A stretch of DNA of 32,622 nt. It comes from Desulfobacterales bacterium (GTDB lineage Bacteria > Desulfobacterota > Desulfobacteria > Desulfobacterales > CAFBRK01). The notes under the pieces were generated by a model. The model was not told where the DNA came from. It did no database searches and saw only the letters and a list, made by a program, of their open reading frames with translations. The translations under genes were made by a program, and so were the position numbers. The stretch is taken from the NCBI GenBank assembly GCA_021737185.1, contig JAIPEL010000046.1, forward strand, positions 1 to 32,622, written 5' to 3'. This document shows positions 1 through 7,793 of the stretch, one piece after another. Position 1 is the stretch's first letter. Each line of letters opens with the position of its first letter.

Positions 1-137
1 CAGCTCGTCCAAGCGATCATGGAATATATTGAAAATCGCAACCAGGACCCTAAGCCGTTTGTCTGGACAAAGTCCGCTGACCAGATCTTGGAAAGCGTAG
101 CTCGATATTGTAAGCGAATTAATGACTCGGCACACTA
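1..137 (+). mobile_element. Right end of an IS630-family insertion sequence
   Basis: The transposase reading frame runs to 138, and kinase-type coding sequence (another frame, coiled-coil then PAS) begins immediately after it, so the element boundary must lie at about 135-138. IS630 elements target and duplicate the dinucleotide TA; a TA is present at 136-137. The terminal inverted repeat cannot be verified because the left end is outside the window. The exact end is therefore inferred. Confidence 0.55.
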
Positions 138-138
138 G
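1..138 (+). CDS. IS630-family transposase, C-terminal end (partial at window edge)
   Basis: The frame is open from the first base and ends at TAG 136-138, giving 45 residues. It contains the stretch PKPFVWTKSADQILESVAR, which I recognise as the usual C-terminus of IS630/Tc1-mariner-type DDE transposases (typically KPFVWTKTADEIL). The catalytic DDE residues would lie upstream, outside the window, so I cannot say whether the transposase is intact. The stop codon abuts the reading frame of a histidine kinase whose 5' part is missing, so the element appears to have inserted into that gene. Confidence 0.8.
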   Translation, partial: QLVQAIMEYIENRNQDPKPFVWTKSADQILESVARYCKRINDSAH

Positions 139-1808
139 CGGAACAAACCCGGCAGGAACTGGCTGAAGCCAAAAGCGACCTGGAAGGGCGGGTTCGGGAT
201 CGGACGGCCGAGCTTGTCCGGGCAAACGAAGACCTGCATGCCGAAATCGCGGAGAGAGAGCGGACCCAAGAGGCCCTGAAAAACAACGAGCAATTTTTAG
301 ACGATGTCATCGAGAGCATCCAGGACGGCATCAGCGTTCTGGATAAAGACCTGAACATCCGCCATGTCAACGGCGTGATGAAGCGATGGTATGCCAGGAA
401 TCAGCCCCTGGTGGGGAAAAAATGCTTCGCCGCCTATCACGATGCCGACAAGCCCTGCGATTCCTGCCCGACGCTTCGCAGCCTGGAAAACCGCCGAACC
501 GAGCGGGAAATCGTCCCCGGGCTGCCCGGATCGTCCGTCCAAAGGCTCGAGCTTTTCAGCTTTCCCATTCTCGACCGCCAGTCCGGACGAATCACCGGCG
601 TGGTCGAATTCGTCCGGGACCTCACGCGCCAGACCCAGATGGAAGCCCGGCTTCGCCGGGCCGAACGGATGGACAGCATCGGACGACTCGCCGGGGGCGT
701 GGCCCACGATTTCAACAATCTATTGATGGGAATCCAGGGGCGAACGAGCCTGATGCTCACGGATCTGCCGGCGGACCATCCATTTAGCAGGCACCTGCGA
801 GGCATCGAAGCCACCGTACAAAGCGCCTCGGAGTTGACCCGTCAGCTGCTGGGCGTAGCCAGAGGCGGCAAATATTCCATCCAGGCGACAGACCTCAACG
901 AACTGATCGAAGAAACCCTCACCCTGTTCTGGCGCACGCGCAAAGAAGTCCTGGTCGAAAAAGATCTGCTGCCTGGGCTGTGGCCGGTGGCCGTGGACCA
1001 GGGCCAGATCCGGCAGGTGTTTTTGAACCTGTTCGTCAATGCCTGCGAGGCCATGCCGCAAGGGGGAACGCTTTTGATCCGGACCGAAAACCGCCCCGTA
1101 ACCGATCTGGACGCTTCGGCCCTTCGGCTCAAGCCGGGGAACCATGTTCAGGCCACCGTTTCCGATACAGGGCTGGGCATGGAGCGGCAAACCATCGGCC
1201 GGATTTTCGATCCCTTCTTCACCACCAAAGACATCGGCCGGGGTACCGGACTTGGGTTGGCTTCTGCTTACGGCATCATCAAAAGCCACAGCGGAGGCAT
1301 CGATGTTCAAAGCCGGCCGGGAAAGGGGACAAGCTTTTCGATTTACCTGCCGGTCTCGGACACCTGCCCGAACGGAAAGGAAGCCGATGACGAGCAGAAC
1401 CAGTCCGGTGACGAGACGATTCTTCTGGTCGACGACGAGGCGATGATTCTTGAAATCGGCGAACAGCTGCTGGCCAAACTCGGCTACCGGGTGCTGACGG
1501 CGGCAAGCGGAAAAGAGGCCCTCCGGCGTTTCAAATCCGCGTCCGAAGATATCGACCTCGTCATTCTGGACTTGATCATGCCCGGCTTTTCGGGCGGAGA
1601 AACGTTCGATGCCCTGTATGCCATCGACCCGGGAGTTCGTGTCCTGTTGTCGAGCGGCTACAGCGTAGACGGAGAAGCCGAAGCCATTCTTCAACGGGGC
1701 TGCCGGGGATTCATTCAAAAGCCATTTTCAATTTCCCGGCTCTCCAGGAAAATACGCAAAGTTTTGGATCAGGGCCCCGCGGCAGACCCGAAGGATTTTT
1801 CACAGTAA
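138..1808 (+). CDS. 5'-truncated PAS hybrid histidine kinase with C-terminal receiver domain
   Basis: A continuous frame runs from the IS junction to TAA at 1806-1808. The N-terminal 45 or so residues form a charged coiled coil, followed by a PAS domain with a Cys-containing motif (C-X2-CPT). The first conventional start is GTG 375. Numbered from there (477 aa), the phospho-acceptor H-box is LAGGVAHDFNN (His111), the N-box has Asn222, the G1 box is DTGLG (264-268), G2 is GRGTGLGLA, and a receiver domain spans about 347-465 with Asp399 and Lys449 (IQKPF). The catalytic core and receiver are intact, but the 5' end and native promoter appear lost to the IS630 insertion. It is probably a remnant unless expressed from the IS or from GTG 375 without a full PAS. 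It is convergent with the sigma-54 activator downstream. Confidence 0.85.
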   Translation, partial: AEQTRQELAEAKSDLEGRVRDRTAELVRANEDLHAEIAERERTQEALKNNEQFLDDVIESIQDGISVLDKDLNIRHVNGVMKRWYARNQPLVGKKCFAAYHDADKPCDSCPTLRSLENRRTEREIVPGLPGSSVQRLELFSFPILDRQSGRITGVVEFVRDLTRQTQMEARLRRAERMDSIGRLAGGVAHDFNNLLMGIQGRTSLMLTDLPADHPFSRHLRGIEATVQSASELTRQLLGVARGGKYSIQATDLNELIEETLTLFWRTRKEVLVEKDLLPGLWPVAVDQGQIRQVFLNLFVNACEAMPQGGTLLIRTENRPVTDLDASALRLKPGNHVQATVSDTGLGMERQTIGRIFDPFFTTKDIGRGTGLGLASAYGIIKSHSGGIDVQSRPGKGTSFSIYLPVSDTCPNGKEADDEQNQSGDETILLVDDEAMILEIGEQLLAKLGYRVLTAASGKEALRRFKSASEDIDLVILDLIMPGFSGGETFDALYAIDPGVRVLLSSGYSVDGEAEAILQRGCRGFIQKPFSISRLSRKIRKVLDQGPAADPKDFSQ

Positions 1809-1966
1809 CCACTGCTCCTGCATAGCGAAGGCGTCAGCAAGCCCCTGGGAGGGGCAGCAAAAGTGCTGCCAGCTAAATTTGAAACGCGAACTCCGAAACA
1901 AATTCGTTCGCAGAGGGGAGTGCTGTTCGATTCGGAAAGAGGCGCGGCCGGAGCAAACAGATCCGG

Positions 1967-3304
1967 TCAGTGCTGGATACGCTCAATCTGCAGGTGTTCA
2001 ATTTTGCGGCGCAAAGTGTTTCGATTGATGCCGAGTTCCTGGGCTGTTTTACCTTTTTGCCACCGGTTGCGCTCCAGGGCCCGGCGAATCGCCCCCTTTT
2101 CGATCTCGGCAAGGGTCAGGCCTGCATCCGGGAAAATCCGCTCGTTTTTGGGTCGAATCCGCTCGGGAAGCTCTTCTATCTGAATCAAATCCCCCCGGCA
2201 GAGGACAAAGGCGTGTTCGATCACGTTTTCCAGCTCTCGAACATTGCCCGGCCAATCGTAGAGCAGCAGGATGGCCATCGCCTCTTTTGAAACACCGATA
2301 ATGTGCCTGCCTGTGGTTTGATTGAATCGATCCACGAAATGGTCCACCAGCAGCGGAATATCTTCCTGTCTTTCGACAAGCTCCGGAATCCGAAGCGACA
2401 CGACGTTGATCCGGTAAAACAGATCTTCCCGAAATTTTTCCTCTCCGACGGCTCCTGACAGATTACGATGGGTAGCGGCAATGACCCGGGCGTTGGTGGA
2501 AACCGGTTCAACGCCGCCTAAAGGTTCATACTCTTTTCTTTCAAGCACCCGCAGCAGTTTGACCTGGACCGCCGGAGAGATATCGCCGATTTCATCCAGC
2601 AGGAGTGTTCCGTTCTGGGCCAGTGCAAATCGCCCCGGCTTGTCTTTCTTGGCGTCCGTGAACGCACCGGCCTTGTACCCAAACAACTCCGACTCGACCA
2701 GCGTATCCGGCAGGGCCCCGCAATTGACGGCGACAAAAGGCCCTTTGGCGTGAAGGCTGTTGTTATGGATGGCCCGAGCGATGAGCTCCTTGCCGGTGCC
2801 GCTTCCGCCTTCGATCAATACCGTGCAATGGCTTCTGGCAATTTGGGGCAAAATGGAGAAGATTCGCTTCATCGCGCTGCTTTTGCTGACGATATCCTCA
2901 AATGAATGCTGCTTGCGCAGCTCTTTTTGAAGGCTGGCGACCGTGGAAAGGTCGCGAAAGGTCATCACGCCGCCTATGATCTGGTCGGCGCCGTCTTTTA
3001 AGATGGCGGTCGTGACGCTGATGGGGATTTTCTTATTATCGGCCCGGAAGATGTATAGCGGCGTGTTGACGACCGGCTGGCCGGTTTGAAGTGTCTGCTT
3101 GAGCAAGCACCCCTCTTCGCAGACAGTGCTGCGGAGCACCTCGAAGCAGGACCGCCCGATGGCTTCCGCCCGGCGAATGCCGGTAATCGTTTCAGCAGCC
3201 TGGTTAAAGGCCATCAATCGCCAATTCAAATCGACCATGTATACGCCGTCGGCAATGCTGTCGAGGATGGTTTGACAAAGATTGTATGTGGCGGCTTCGT
3301 CCAT
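1967..3304 (-). CDS. PAS-domain sigma-54-dependent transcriptional activator (Fis-type HTH)
   Basis: The order is an N-terminal PAS domain (about 1-125) with a C-X3-C motif, an AAA+ sigma-54 interaction domain (about 140-370), and a C-terminal Fis-like helix-turn-helix (KTAQELGINRNTLRRKI). With start ATG 3304 (445 aa), Walker A GGSGTGKE is at 166-173, Walker B LLLDE ends near 238, and the sigma-54 contact loop reads GAFTDA at 213-218 instead of GAFTGA. An upstream ATG at 3400 would add 32 low-complexity residues; I prefer 3304 because homology-like sequence begins there, though neither start has a convincing ribosome site. There is no receiver domain, so PAS probably senses a ligand or redox state. 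It is divergent from the cytochrome operon, whose promoter region carries a sigma-54 site and palindromes, so it is the likely activator of that operon. Confidence 0.93.
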   Translation of the reverse strand: MDEAATYNLCQTILDSIADGVYMVDLNWRLMAFNQAAETITGIRRAEAIGRSCFEVLRSTVCEEGCLLKQTLQTGQPVVNTPLYIFRADNKKIPISVTTAILKDGADQIIGGVMTFRDLSTVASLQKELRKQHSFEDIVSKSSAMKRIFSILPQIARSHCTVLIEGGSGTGKELIARAIHNNSLHAKGPFVAVNCGALPDTLVESELFGYKAGAFTDAKKDKPGRFALAQNGTLLLDEIGDISPAVQVKLLRVLERKEYEPLGGVEPVSTNARVIAATHRNLSGAVGEEKFREDLFYRINVVSLRIPELVERQEDIPLLVDHFVDRFNQTTGRHIIGVSKEAMAILLLYDWPGNVRELENVIEHAFVLCRGDLIQIEELPERIRPKNERIFPDAGLTLAEIEKGAIRRALERNRWQKGKTAQELGINRNTLRRKIEHLQIERIQH

Positions 3305-3461
3305 GACGACGTTTTTCCTTCCCCTGAAGGGGCCTCCCCCTCCCTGGTCTTTTAGCGTGAAAAAATCCACGCTGATCCGCCTAAATACACCCTGTTTCAT
3401 CAGTAGATGAAAAAAGATGCCGGGTCAATCATCTTGGATCAATATTTACTCAATCGTTTTT

Positions 3462-3494
3462 GAAAATGCTTCATTTTGTAGCAAAATCATTTTC
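3462..3494. promoter_or_regulatory. Nested palindrome, candidate upstream activator site
   Basis: A perfect inner palindrome ATTTTG-TAG-CAAAAT lies at 3473-3487, flanked by outer arms GAAAATG (3462-3468) and CATTTTC (3488-3494). It is about 120-150 bp upstream of the -24/-12 promoter, the usual distance for enhancer sites of sigma-54 activators. Binding by the adjacent activator is inferred. Confidence 0.45.
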
Positions 3495-3553
3495 TAAAAA
3501 GATTCAAAATGGTTCACTTGGCCCAAAGTCCGAGTTTTGACAGTGGCTGGAAA

Positions 3554-3570
3554 AATGAATCTATTTCATT
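3554..3570. promoter_or_regulatory. Second palindrome, candidate activator half-site pair
   Basis: AATGAA-tctat-TTCATT forms a perfect 6-bp inverted repeat with a 5-nt spacer, 45 bp upstream of the sigma-54 promoter. A further looser pair, TCAAAA 3504-3509 and TTTTGA 3535-3540, lies between the two palindromes. The role is inferred from position. Confidence 0.35.
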
Positions 3571-3614
3571 CGATATCAAATATTTATAGAATAAAGTCTT
3601 TTCTTTTTACTGGA

Positions 3615-3630
3615 TGGTACATTATTTGCT
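3615..3630 (+). promoter_or_regulatory. Sigma-54 (-24/-12) promoter
   Basis: TGGTACATTATTTGCT matches the consensus TGGCACG-N4-TTGCW with exactly 10 nt between the invariant GG (3616-3617) and GC (3628-3629). Transcription would start near 3641, about 60 nt before the cytochrome start codon. The divergent neighbour is a sigma-54 activator, which supports the call. Confidence 0.7.
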
Positions 3631-3699
3631 GCATTTTTTTATTTGACGCTTTTCCGGATTCCTTTTCGGATGCCAACCCGTGAAAAAGGAGATGGGCCT

Positions 3700-4035
3700 A
3701 TGAGAGCAAAATCGAGAGGAAAACAGGCGCTGGCCGTTTTGATCGTGTTGGGTTTTGCCGCCGCCGGCATCCTGTTACTGGGCGGGCCGGGAGGCGCCGG
3801 ACAGCAGAAAGCCGCTTCCGCGCAGCAAAAAGCGCATGCCGTCTTTGTGCAAAAATGCCTCGGCTGCCATGTTTCTGTGGCCGATCCTGAAAGACCCGGC
3901 AGGACGAGGGACGACTGGCACCTGGTGGTCAATATCATGCACGGCTATGGCATGGACCTGACCGACCAGGAAAGCGCGATGATCGTGGATCTGCTCTATT
4001 CGCTCCGCCGGGGAATGGAACGGGAACCGGGCTAA
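3700..4035 (+). CDS. Membrane-anchored monohaem c-type cytochrome
   Basis: The start is ATG 3700, with AAAGGAG at 3685-3691. The 111-residue product has a basic N-terminus, one hydrophobic segment (about 9-28, signal anchor or uncleaved signal), and one haem-binding motif C-X2-CH at 53-57 (CLGCH). Later Met residues (for example in NIMHGYGM) could supply the sixth haem ligand. The haem domain would face the periplasm. It is the first gene of the sigma-54-linked operon and is followed by a Tat-exported hydrolase and a multispan membrane protein, so it may carry electrons for that module; the partner is unknown. Confidence 0.85.
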   Translation: MRAKSRGKQALAVLIVLGFAAAGILLLGGPGGAGQQKAASAQQKAHAVFVQKCLGCHVSVADPERPGRTRDDWHLVVNIMHGYGMDLTDQESAMIVDLLYSLRRGMEREPG

Positions 4036-4119
4036 TCCCGCAGACAAACAATGATCGCGGCGCAAATCAGCGCTGCGTTCACGGTGGTAAACCAGCCAAA
4101 CCATGAAAAAGGAGGCGTC

Positions 4120-5226
4120 ATGAAACGAAGAAGTTTTCTCAAGTCGATGGCGGCCAGTGGGCTTGCCGCATCGATTGCCGGGGCCGGCGGGCTCGTATCT
4201 TCGAACAAGGCCGAAGCGGCCGGCAAGATCGACATCGGGGAGATCAAAAGCCTCAAGATCGATGTGCTCACCGAAACCAGCTGGTTTGACAACGACCAGT
4301 TCAAAAAAGACATCATGGACTACGGCGGGGCCATGACCAACCAGTACACCATCCCCTGGGCCTGGGACAATGCCGGCGGCTACTCGGTCCTGTTGACGGT
4401 CACCACCCTTGAAGGCGATGAGCGCAAATTCATGCTCGACTACGGGTGGAACAACGATTGGATGGAATACATCTACAACGAAAAGAGCAACGTCGGGTCG
4501 ATGCTCGAAAGCGGAGAGATCGAATTCTCCGTGCTGTCCCATTGGCATTTGGATCATTACTGGGGCATCGAAACCACCTTGAAGCGCAAGCAGGACATCA
4601 CGATGTACGCCCCAAAAACCTACTACCCGGAAGACATGGCCCTGCTCAAGGACAAGGCCCACCACAAGGCCAAGGACAAAAATACCGGGGAGATGATGCA
4701 CATCTGCAAAAACGATTATCCCCACCAGGGGAAACTCGTTCTTTGCGACCCGGACGGGGAAAACGGCGAAGGCATCTATCGGCTTATGCCGGGGGTCGCC
4801 ATTCGAAACTTCGACGTTCCGATTCTGCTGCGGGTCCGCGGGGAAAACGTTCTGTATTTCAACATCAAGGACAAGGGGATCGTGACGGTGACCGGCTGCT
4901 GCCACCCTGGCATCCTGTCTCTGTTTTCCTATGCCCGTAGAAATTTCGAAGGCTACAAACCCTACGGGTGTTATGGAGGACTTCACATCAGCCTTTTCGA
5001 GACCTGGGAGCCTAAGTTCGACGACATCATCAAAGGCGTCAAAGGATTCCGCATTCAAAAGCTGGGCTGCAACCACTGCACCGGCTGGATCTGGGCGGAA
5101 AAGGCGGCCGCAGAAGGAGTCCCCGTGGTCAAGGGGACGGACAAATATAAAACCTACAAAAAATACTCAACGGTAGCCAAGGCCAGCAACGTGTTCCTGA
5201 CCAACGGAGATACCGTCGTTTTCTAG
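4120..5226 (+). CDS. Tat-exported metallo-beta-lactamase-fold hydrolase (COG1237-like)
   Basis: ATG 4120 follows AGGAGG (4109-4114), giving 368 aa. The N-terminus has a textbook twin-arginine motif RRSFLK and a signal ending near KAEA-A (about residue 33), so the folded protein is probably exported with its metals loaded. The metallo-beta-lactamase motif HWHLDH spans 141-146; GCCHPG supplies His262 and GCNHCTG supplies His319. The G-C-x-H-x-G signature resembles COG1237 enzymes, best known as dihydropterin/beta-RFA-P synthase-like proteins, but those are normally cytoplasmic, so the substrate is not predicted. It sits between a cytochrome and a membrane protein in one likely transcript. Confidence 0.85.
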   Translation: MKRRSFLKSMAASGLAASIAGAGGLVSSNKAEAAGKIDIGEIKSLKIDVLTETSWFDNDQFKKDIMDYGGAMTNQYTIPWAWDNAGGYSVLLTVTTLEGDERKFMLDYGWNNDWMEYIYNEKSNVGSMLESGEIEFSVLSHWHLDHYWGIETTLKRKQDITMYAPKTYYPEDMALLKDKAHHKAKDKNTGEMMHICKNDYPHQGKLVLCDPDGENGEGIYRLMPGVAIRNFDVPILLRVRGENVLYFNIKDKGIVTVTGCCHPGILSLFSYARRNFEGYKPYGCYGGLHISLFETWEPKFDDIIKGVKGFRIQKLGCNHCTGWIWAEKAAAEGVPVVKGTDKYKTYKKYSTVAKASNVFLTNGDTVVF

Positions 5227-5338
5227 TGCAGAATATCAGATAAACCCCAGCCAAGCCGATGCAATGGGGAAAAAGGGGAGAAGCGGCTGGTTTTTGACCG
5301 ACCGGCTGACTTCTTCCCCCTTTCAAGGGAGGTCACAT

Positions 5339-6568
5339 ATGACCGCTGAAAACCCAGACCGAAAGTTCAACTATGTTTTCGGACTGATCAACTTCGTTGT
5401 CGTATTCGTCATTGTCTGGTTTCTCTGGTACGTCTTCATGAACCAGGATGCGGTGATGAAACTATACACGCCGATGTACGGCTTTTCTCTGGTGGTGGTC
5501 TTCCTCTCCAGCATCATTCTGATGACGAAAGTGGCCGATTACCCCGCCGTCTATGATCGGCATGCCAAATATCAACATCCGGCGGTTAAGGGCATCATTC
5601 TGACCGTCATCGCCTTTTTTGTGATGATCATTCTATATTATGTGGTCTTCCGGGGCCTTCTCGGCGGCTTTGGCATCGCCTATTTCAGTCCGGACTCGAT
5701 CGTGGCCGGTGGCGGTATCGGCGCCGAGCCTTACGTGGCCCGTGAAAATTCCTCGACGGCCATCGTCTACTATTTTGCCGCCTTTTTATGGATGGCCCTT
5801 TTCTGGGACCTCGGGTTCGGGCGCTGGCCCTGGCAAAACGACAGTCATGCCGTTCAGGTCGCATCGAAGGTGTTTGCCATCATCTTTTTTGTGAACCTGT
5901 TCTATGTGCTCCTGTTTCATCCCCACGTCTGTTATCTGTTTTACCCGGCGCAGACCAAGGCCGGGGTGGCACCATGGTGGGAGGCACTGGCCGGAACCGG
6001 CAGCGCCTTCTTCAGTCTGGGGTTGATCCTCTGTACCCTGGTCTGGGTCGTCTTCTCCGAGCTTCTCTGGGAGGGCCGCCCGTGGCATGTCTTCGAAGAC
6101 AATGGACAGGGAAGCTTCGCTCGGGGCTTTATCGTGTTTATCGGCACCGTGACGCTGGGGATCATTTTGCTGTGGCTGCTGCTGCAGATCTTTATCCTGG
6201 TCTGGTACGAACCTTTTGTTGGCGGGCAGTACACGGACGGAACGGACTGGCGGTTCATTCACGCAGGGGAGGTCGCCGGTTTTTTCATCCTGGCCGCCTT
6301 TATCTGGAAAAACTACTTCAACAATTTCCCGAACCTGAAAAACGTCTGGATCCGGTGCGTTTTGCGCAGCCTCTTCGCAGTCGCCGTAGGCATGCTGGCC
6401 TACTGGTTCTACTACTCTCCGCTGGCGACCTTCTTTTTGGCCAAGGTCCAGGGATTTGCGCAGCCCGGAGATACGCCGCTGGTATGGACCCTGCTGTTTT
6501 TGAGCATCGTCTTGGTTCATAGTGAGTTTTTCGAGGGCTGGCCCATGCGGCGCAAAGACGAGCGGTAG
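5339..6568 (+). CDS. Ten-helix integral membrane protein of unknown function
   Basis: ATG 5339 is preceded by AAGGGAGGT (5325-5333). The 409-residue product has about ten hydrophobic segments: near 12-37, 45-63, 82-102, 140-162, 178-198, 215-240, 257-283, 305-320, 338-358 and 375-392. Trp, Tyr and Phe are abundant at membrane boundaries, and conserved-looking His and acidic residues occur in loops (for example LLFHPHVCYLF and SELLWEGRPW). I recognise no transporter or enzyme family. Its place between exported redox proteins and small soluble proteins suggests it is the membrane core of the system. Confidence 0.8.
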   Translation: MTAENPDRKFNYVFGLINFVVVFVIVWFLWYVFMNQDAVMKLYTPMYGFSLVVVFLSSIILMTKVADYPAVYDRHAKYQHPAVKGIILTVIAFFVMIILYYVVFRGLLGGFGIAYFSPDSIVAGGGIGAEPYVARENSSTAIVYYFAAFLWMALFWDLGFGRWPWQNDSHAVQVASKVFAIIFFVNLFYVLLFHPHVCYLFYPAQTKAGVAPWWEALAGTGSAFFSLGLILCTLVWVVFSELLWEGRPWHVFEDNGQGSFARGFIVFIGTVTLGIILLWLLLQIFILVWYEPFVGGQYTDGTDWRFIHAGEVAGFFILAAFIWKNYFNNFPNLKNVWIRCVLRSLFAVAVGMLAYWFYYSPLATFFLAKVQGFAQPGDTPLVWTLLFLSIVLVHSEFFEGWPMRRKDER

Positions 6569-6589
6569 GGCGAACACGGTAGGTTGAGT

Positions 6590-6862
6590 ATGGTGGACGA
6601 AACAAAAAGAAGCTTTTTCACCCGGTATCTGCCCCGGCAGGTCGGCCGATGCCTGGCCGATTTCGAAGCCGGCATCCAAGAAGCCAGGCGCAAAGAGGAG
6701 TTCGATCGATTCTTTTCCTCGTATGAAAGCAGCTATGCCCTGACCCTGGCGTATCCTGACGACATCTTGATGGAAACAGCCAAGCATTACGGCATCGAAA
6801 CAGAAGGACGGGCGAAGCTGGAAGTGGTCAAGGAGCTGTTTCTGCTTAAAGGAGGGCTGTGA
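6590..6862 (+). CDS. Small hypothetical protein (90 aa)
   Basis: The reading frame from ATG 6590 (MVDETKRSFF) encodes a soluble, charged and probably helical protein ending KELFLLKGGL. A TTG at 6584 is an alternative start. It begins 22 nt after the membrane protein gene and its 3' end carries the ribosome site AAAGGAGGG for the next gene, so it is very likely co-transcribed and translationally linked. No family is recognised. Confidence 0.65.
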   Translation: MVDETKRSFFTRYLPRQVGRCLADFEAGIQEARRKEEFDRFFSSYESSYALTLAYPDDILMETAKHYGIETEGRAKLEVVKELFLLKGGL

Positions 6863-6863
6863 T

Positions 6864-7793
6864 ATCGATCTTGAAAGTTATTTCAGAAGCAGAATCGAAG
6901 AGCTGCTGATCGTTGCCTCCTGGAGTGAAGATCTTCAGCGGGAAATCGGCCTGAAGGGCGCCAGCCAAATCTGGACCGGTCCTCCTGCCTGGTACCTTTG
7001 GCTGGAACAAGGCCCCGGTGCATATCGACTGGAGATGGTGACGGACGAGGCCCGGCAGAACGACGCAGACGGAGGGCCGTGTGCCCTGTTTTCGATCAAG
7101 CTCTACCCGTATCGGCAGCATCCGATGTTCAAGCTGTTCTCCCGAAGCGAACAGGAACTGACCCAGAGCCGCCTTTTCGATCACACCCATACGCCGACCT
7201 TTGAAGCGCAGGACAGGATTTCCCCGGATTTGTTCACCGTCGCCTTTCTCACCGTTTCGACCGACCGCTCCGGTCAAATCGTGCGCGTCAGCCTGGAATC
7301 GATGGAGCCGCTTCGAACCGTCGACTACAACGGCAACGGTTCTTCAGGGACGGTTTCGCGCAATCTTTCAGGGATGGAGGCCGGCTATCCGCTGTTTGAC
7401 GCCCTGCTTTGTTTGTGCTCTTTCACCCTTCGGCAAGCACCGATCCGGGTCAGGATTGCCGGATCGCCGGGGTTCGAGTTCCATCTGAACCAAGACGTGG
7501 TAACTTGCGAACCGTCGGATGACATCACCGGCTATTGCGTCTCCCTCTGGTATCCCGGCAAAGATGACTCACCAACGGATCAAAATTGCCGATACAGAGG
7601 AAAACCGCCGCTGCAGGCGCCGCAATGGCGGATATATGAGCAAACCTATCCGTGCGGCCATTTTCACCATCCGGGTGATGGCGCAGTACCTAAAATCCGG
7701 CTCAACGAAACATGGTGGTCTATCGCCGGGGCGCGGCACCGGTCCCATTTGGCATCTGCATGCGGCTGTTCACTGGAAAGTCATGGGGTATGA
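6864..7793 (+). CDS. Hypothetical protein with apparent ATC (non-canonical) start
   Basis: The coding-like frame is open well upstream of the first ATG (7035). Directly after the ribosome site AGGAGGG (6850-6856), at optimal spacing, the in-frame codon is ATC 6864, giving I/M-DLESYFRSRIEELL, a natural-looking N-terminus. No ATG, GTG or TTG lies in this frame between 6783 and 7032. GTG 6859 is in a different frame and stops after about 16 codons. So the gene either uses ATC, has a mutated start, or is expressed from ATG 7035 (252 aa). The product (309 aa from ATC) is soluble and unrecognised. After about residue 240 (QNCRYRGKPP) composition changes and an overlapping frame (7571-7881) is also open, so a frameshift near the 3' end is possible. 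Confidence 0.55.
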   Translation: MDLESYFRSRIEELLIVASWSEDLQREIGLKGASQIWTGPPAWYLWLEQGPGAYRLEMVTDEARQNDADGGPCALFSIKLYPYRQHPMFKLFSRSEQELTQSRLFDHTHTPTFEAQDRISPDLFTVAFLTVSTDRSGQIVRVSLESMEPLRTVDYNGNGSSGTVSRNLSGMEAGYPLFDALLCLCSFTLRQAPIRVRIAGSPGFEFHLNQDVVTCEPSDDITGYCVSLWYPGKDDSPTDQNCRYRGKPPLQAPQWRIYEQTYPCGHFHHPGDGAVPKIRLNETWWSIAGARHRSHLASACGCSLESHGV

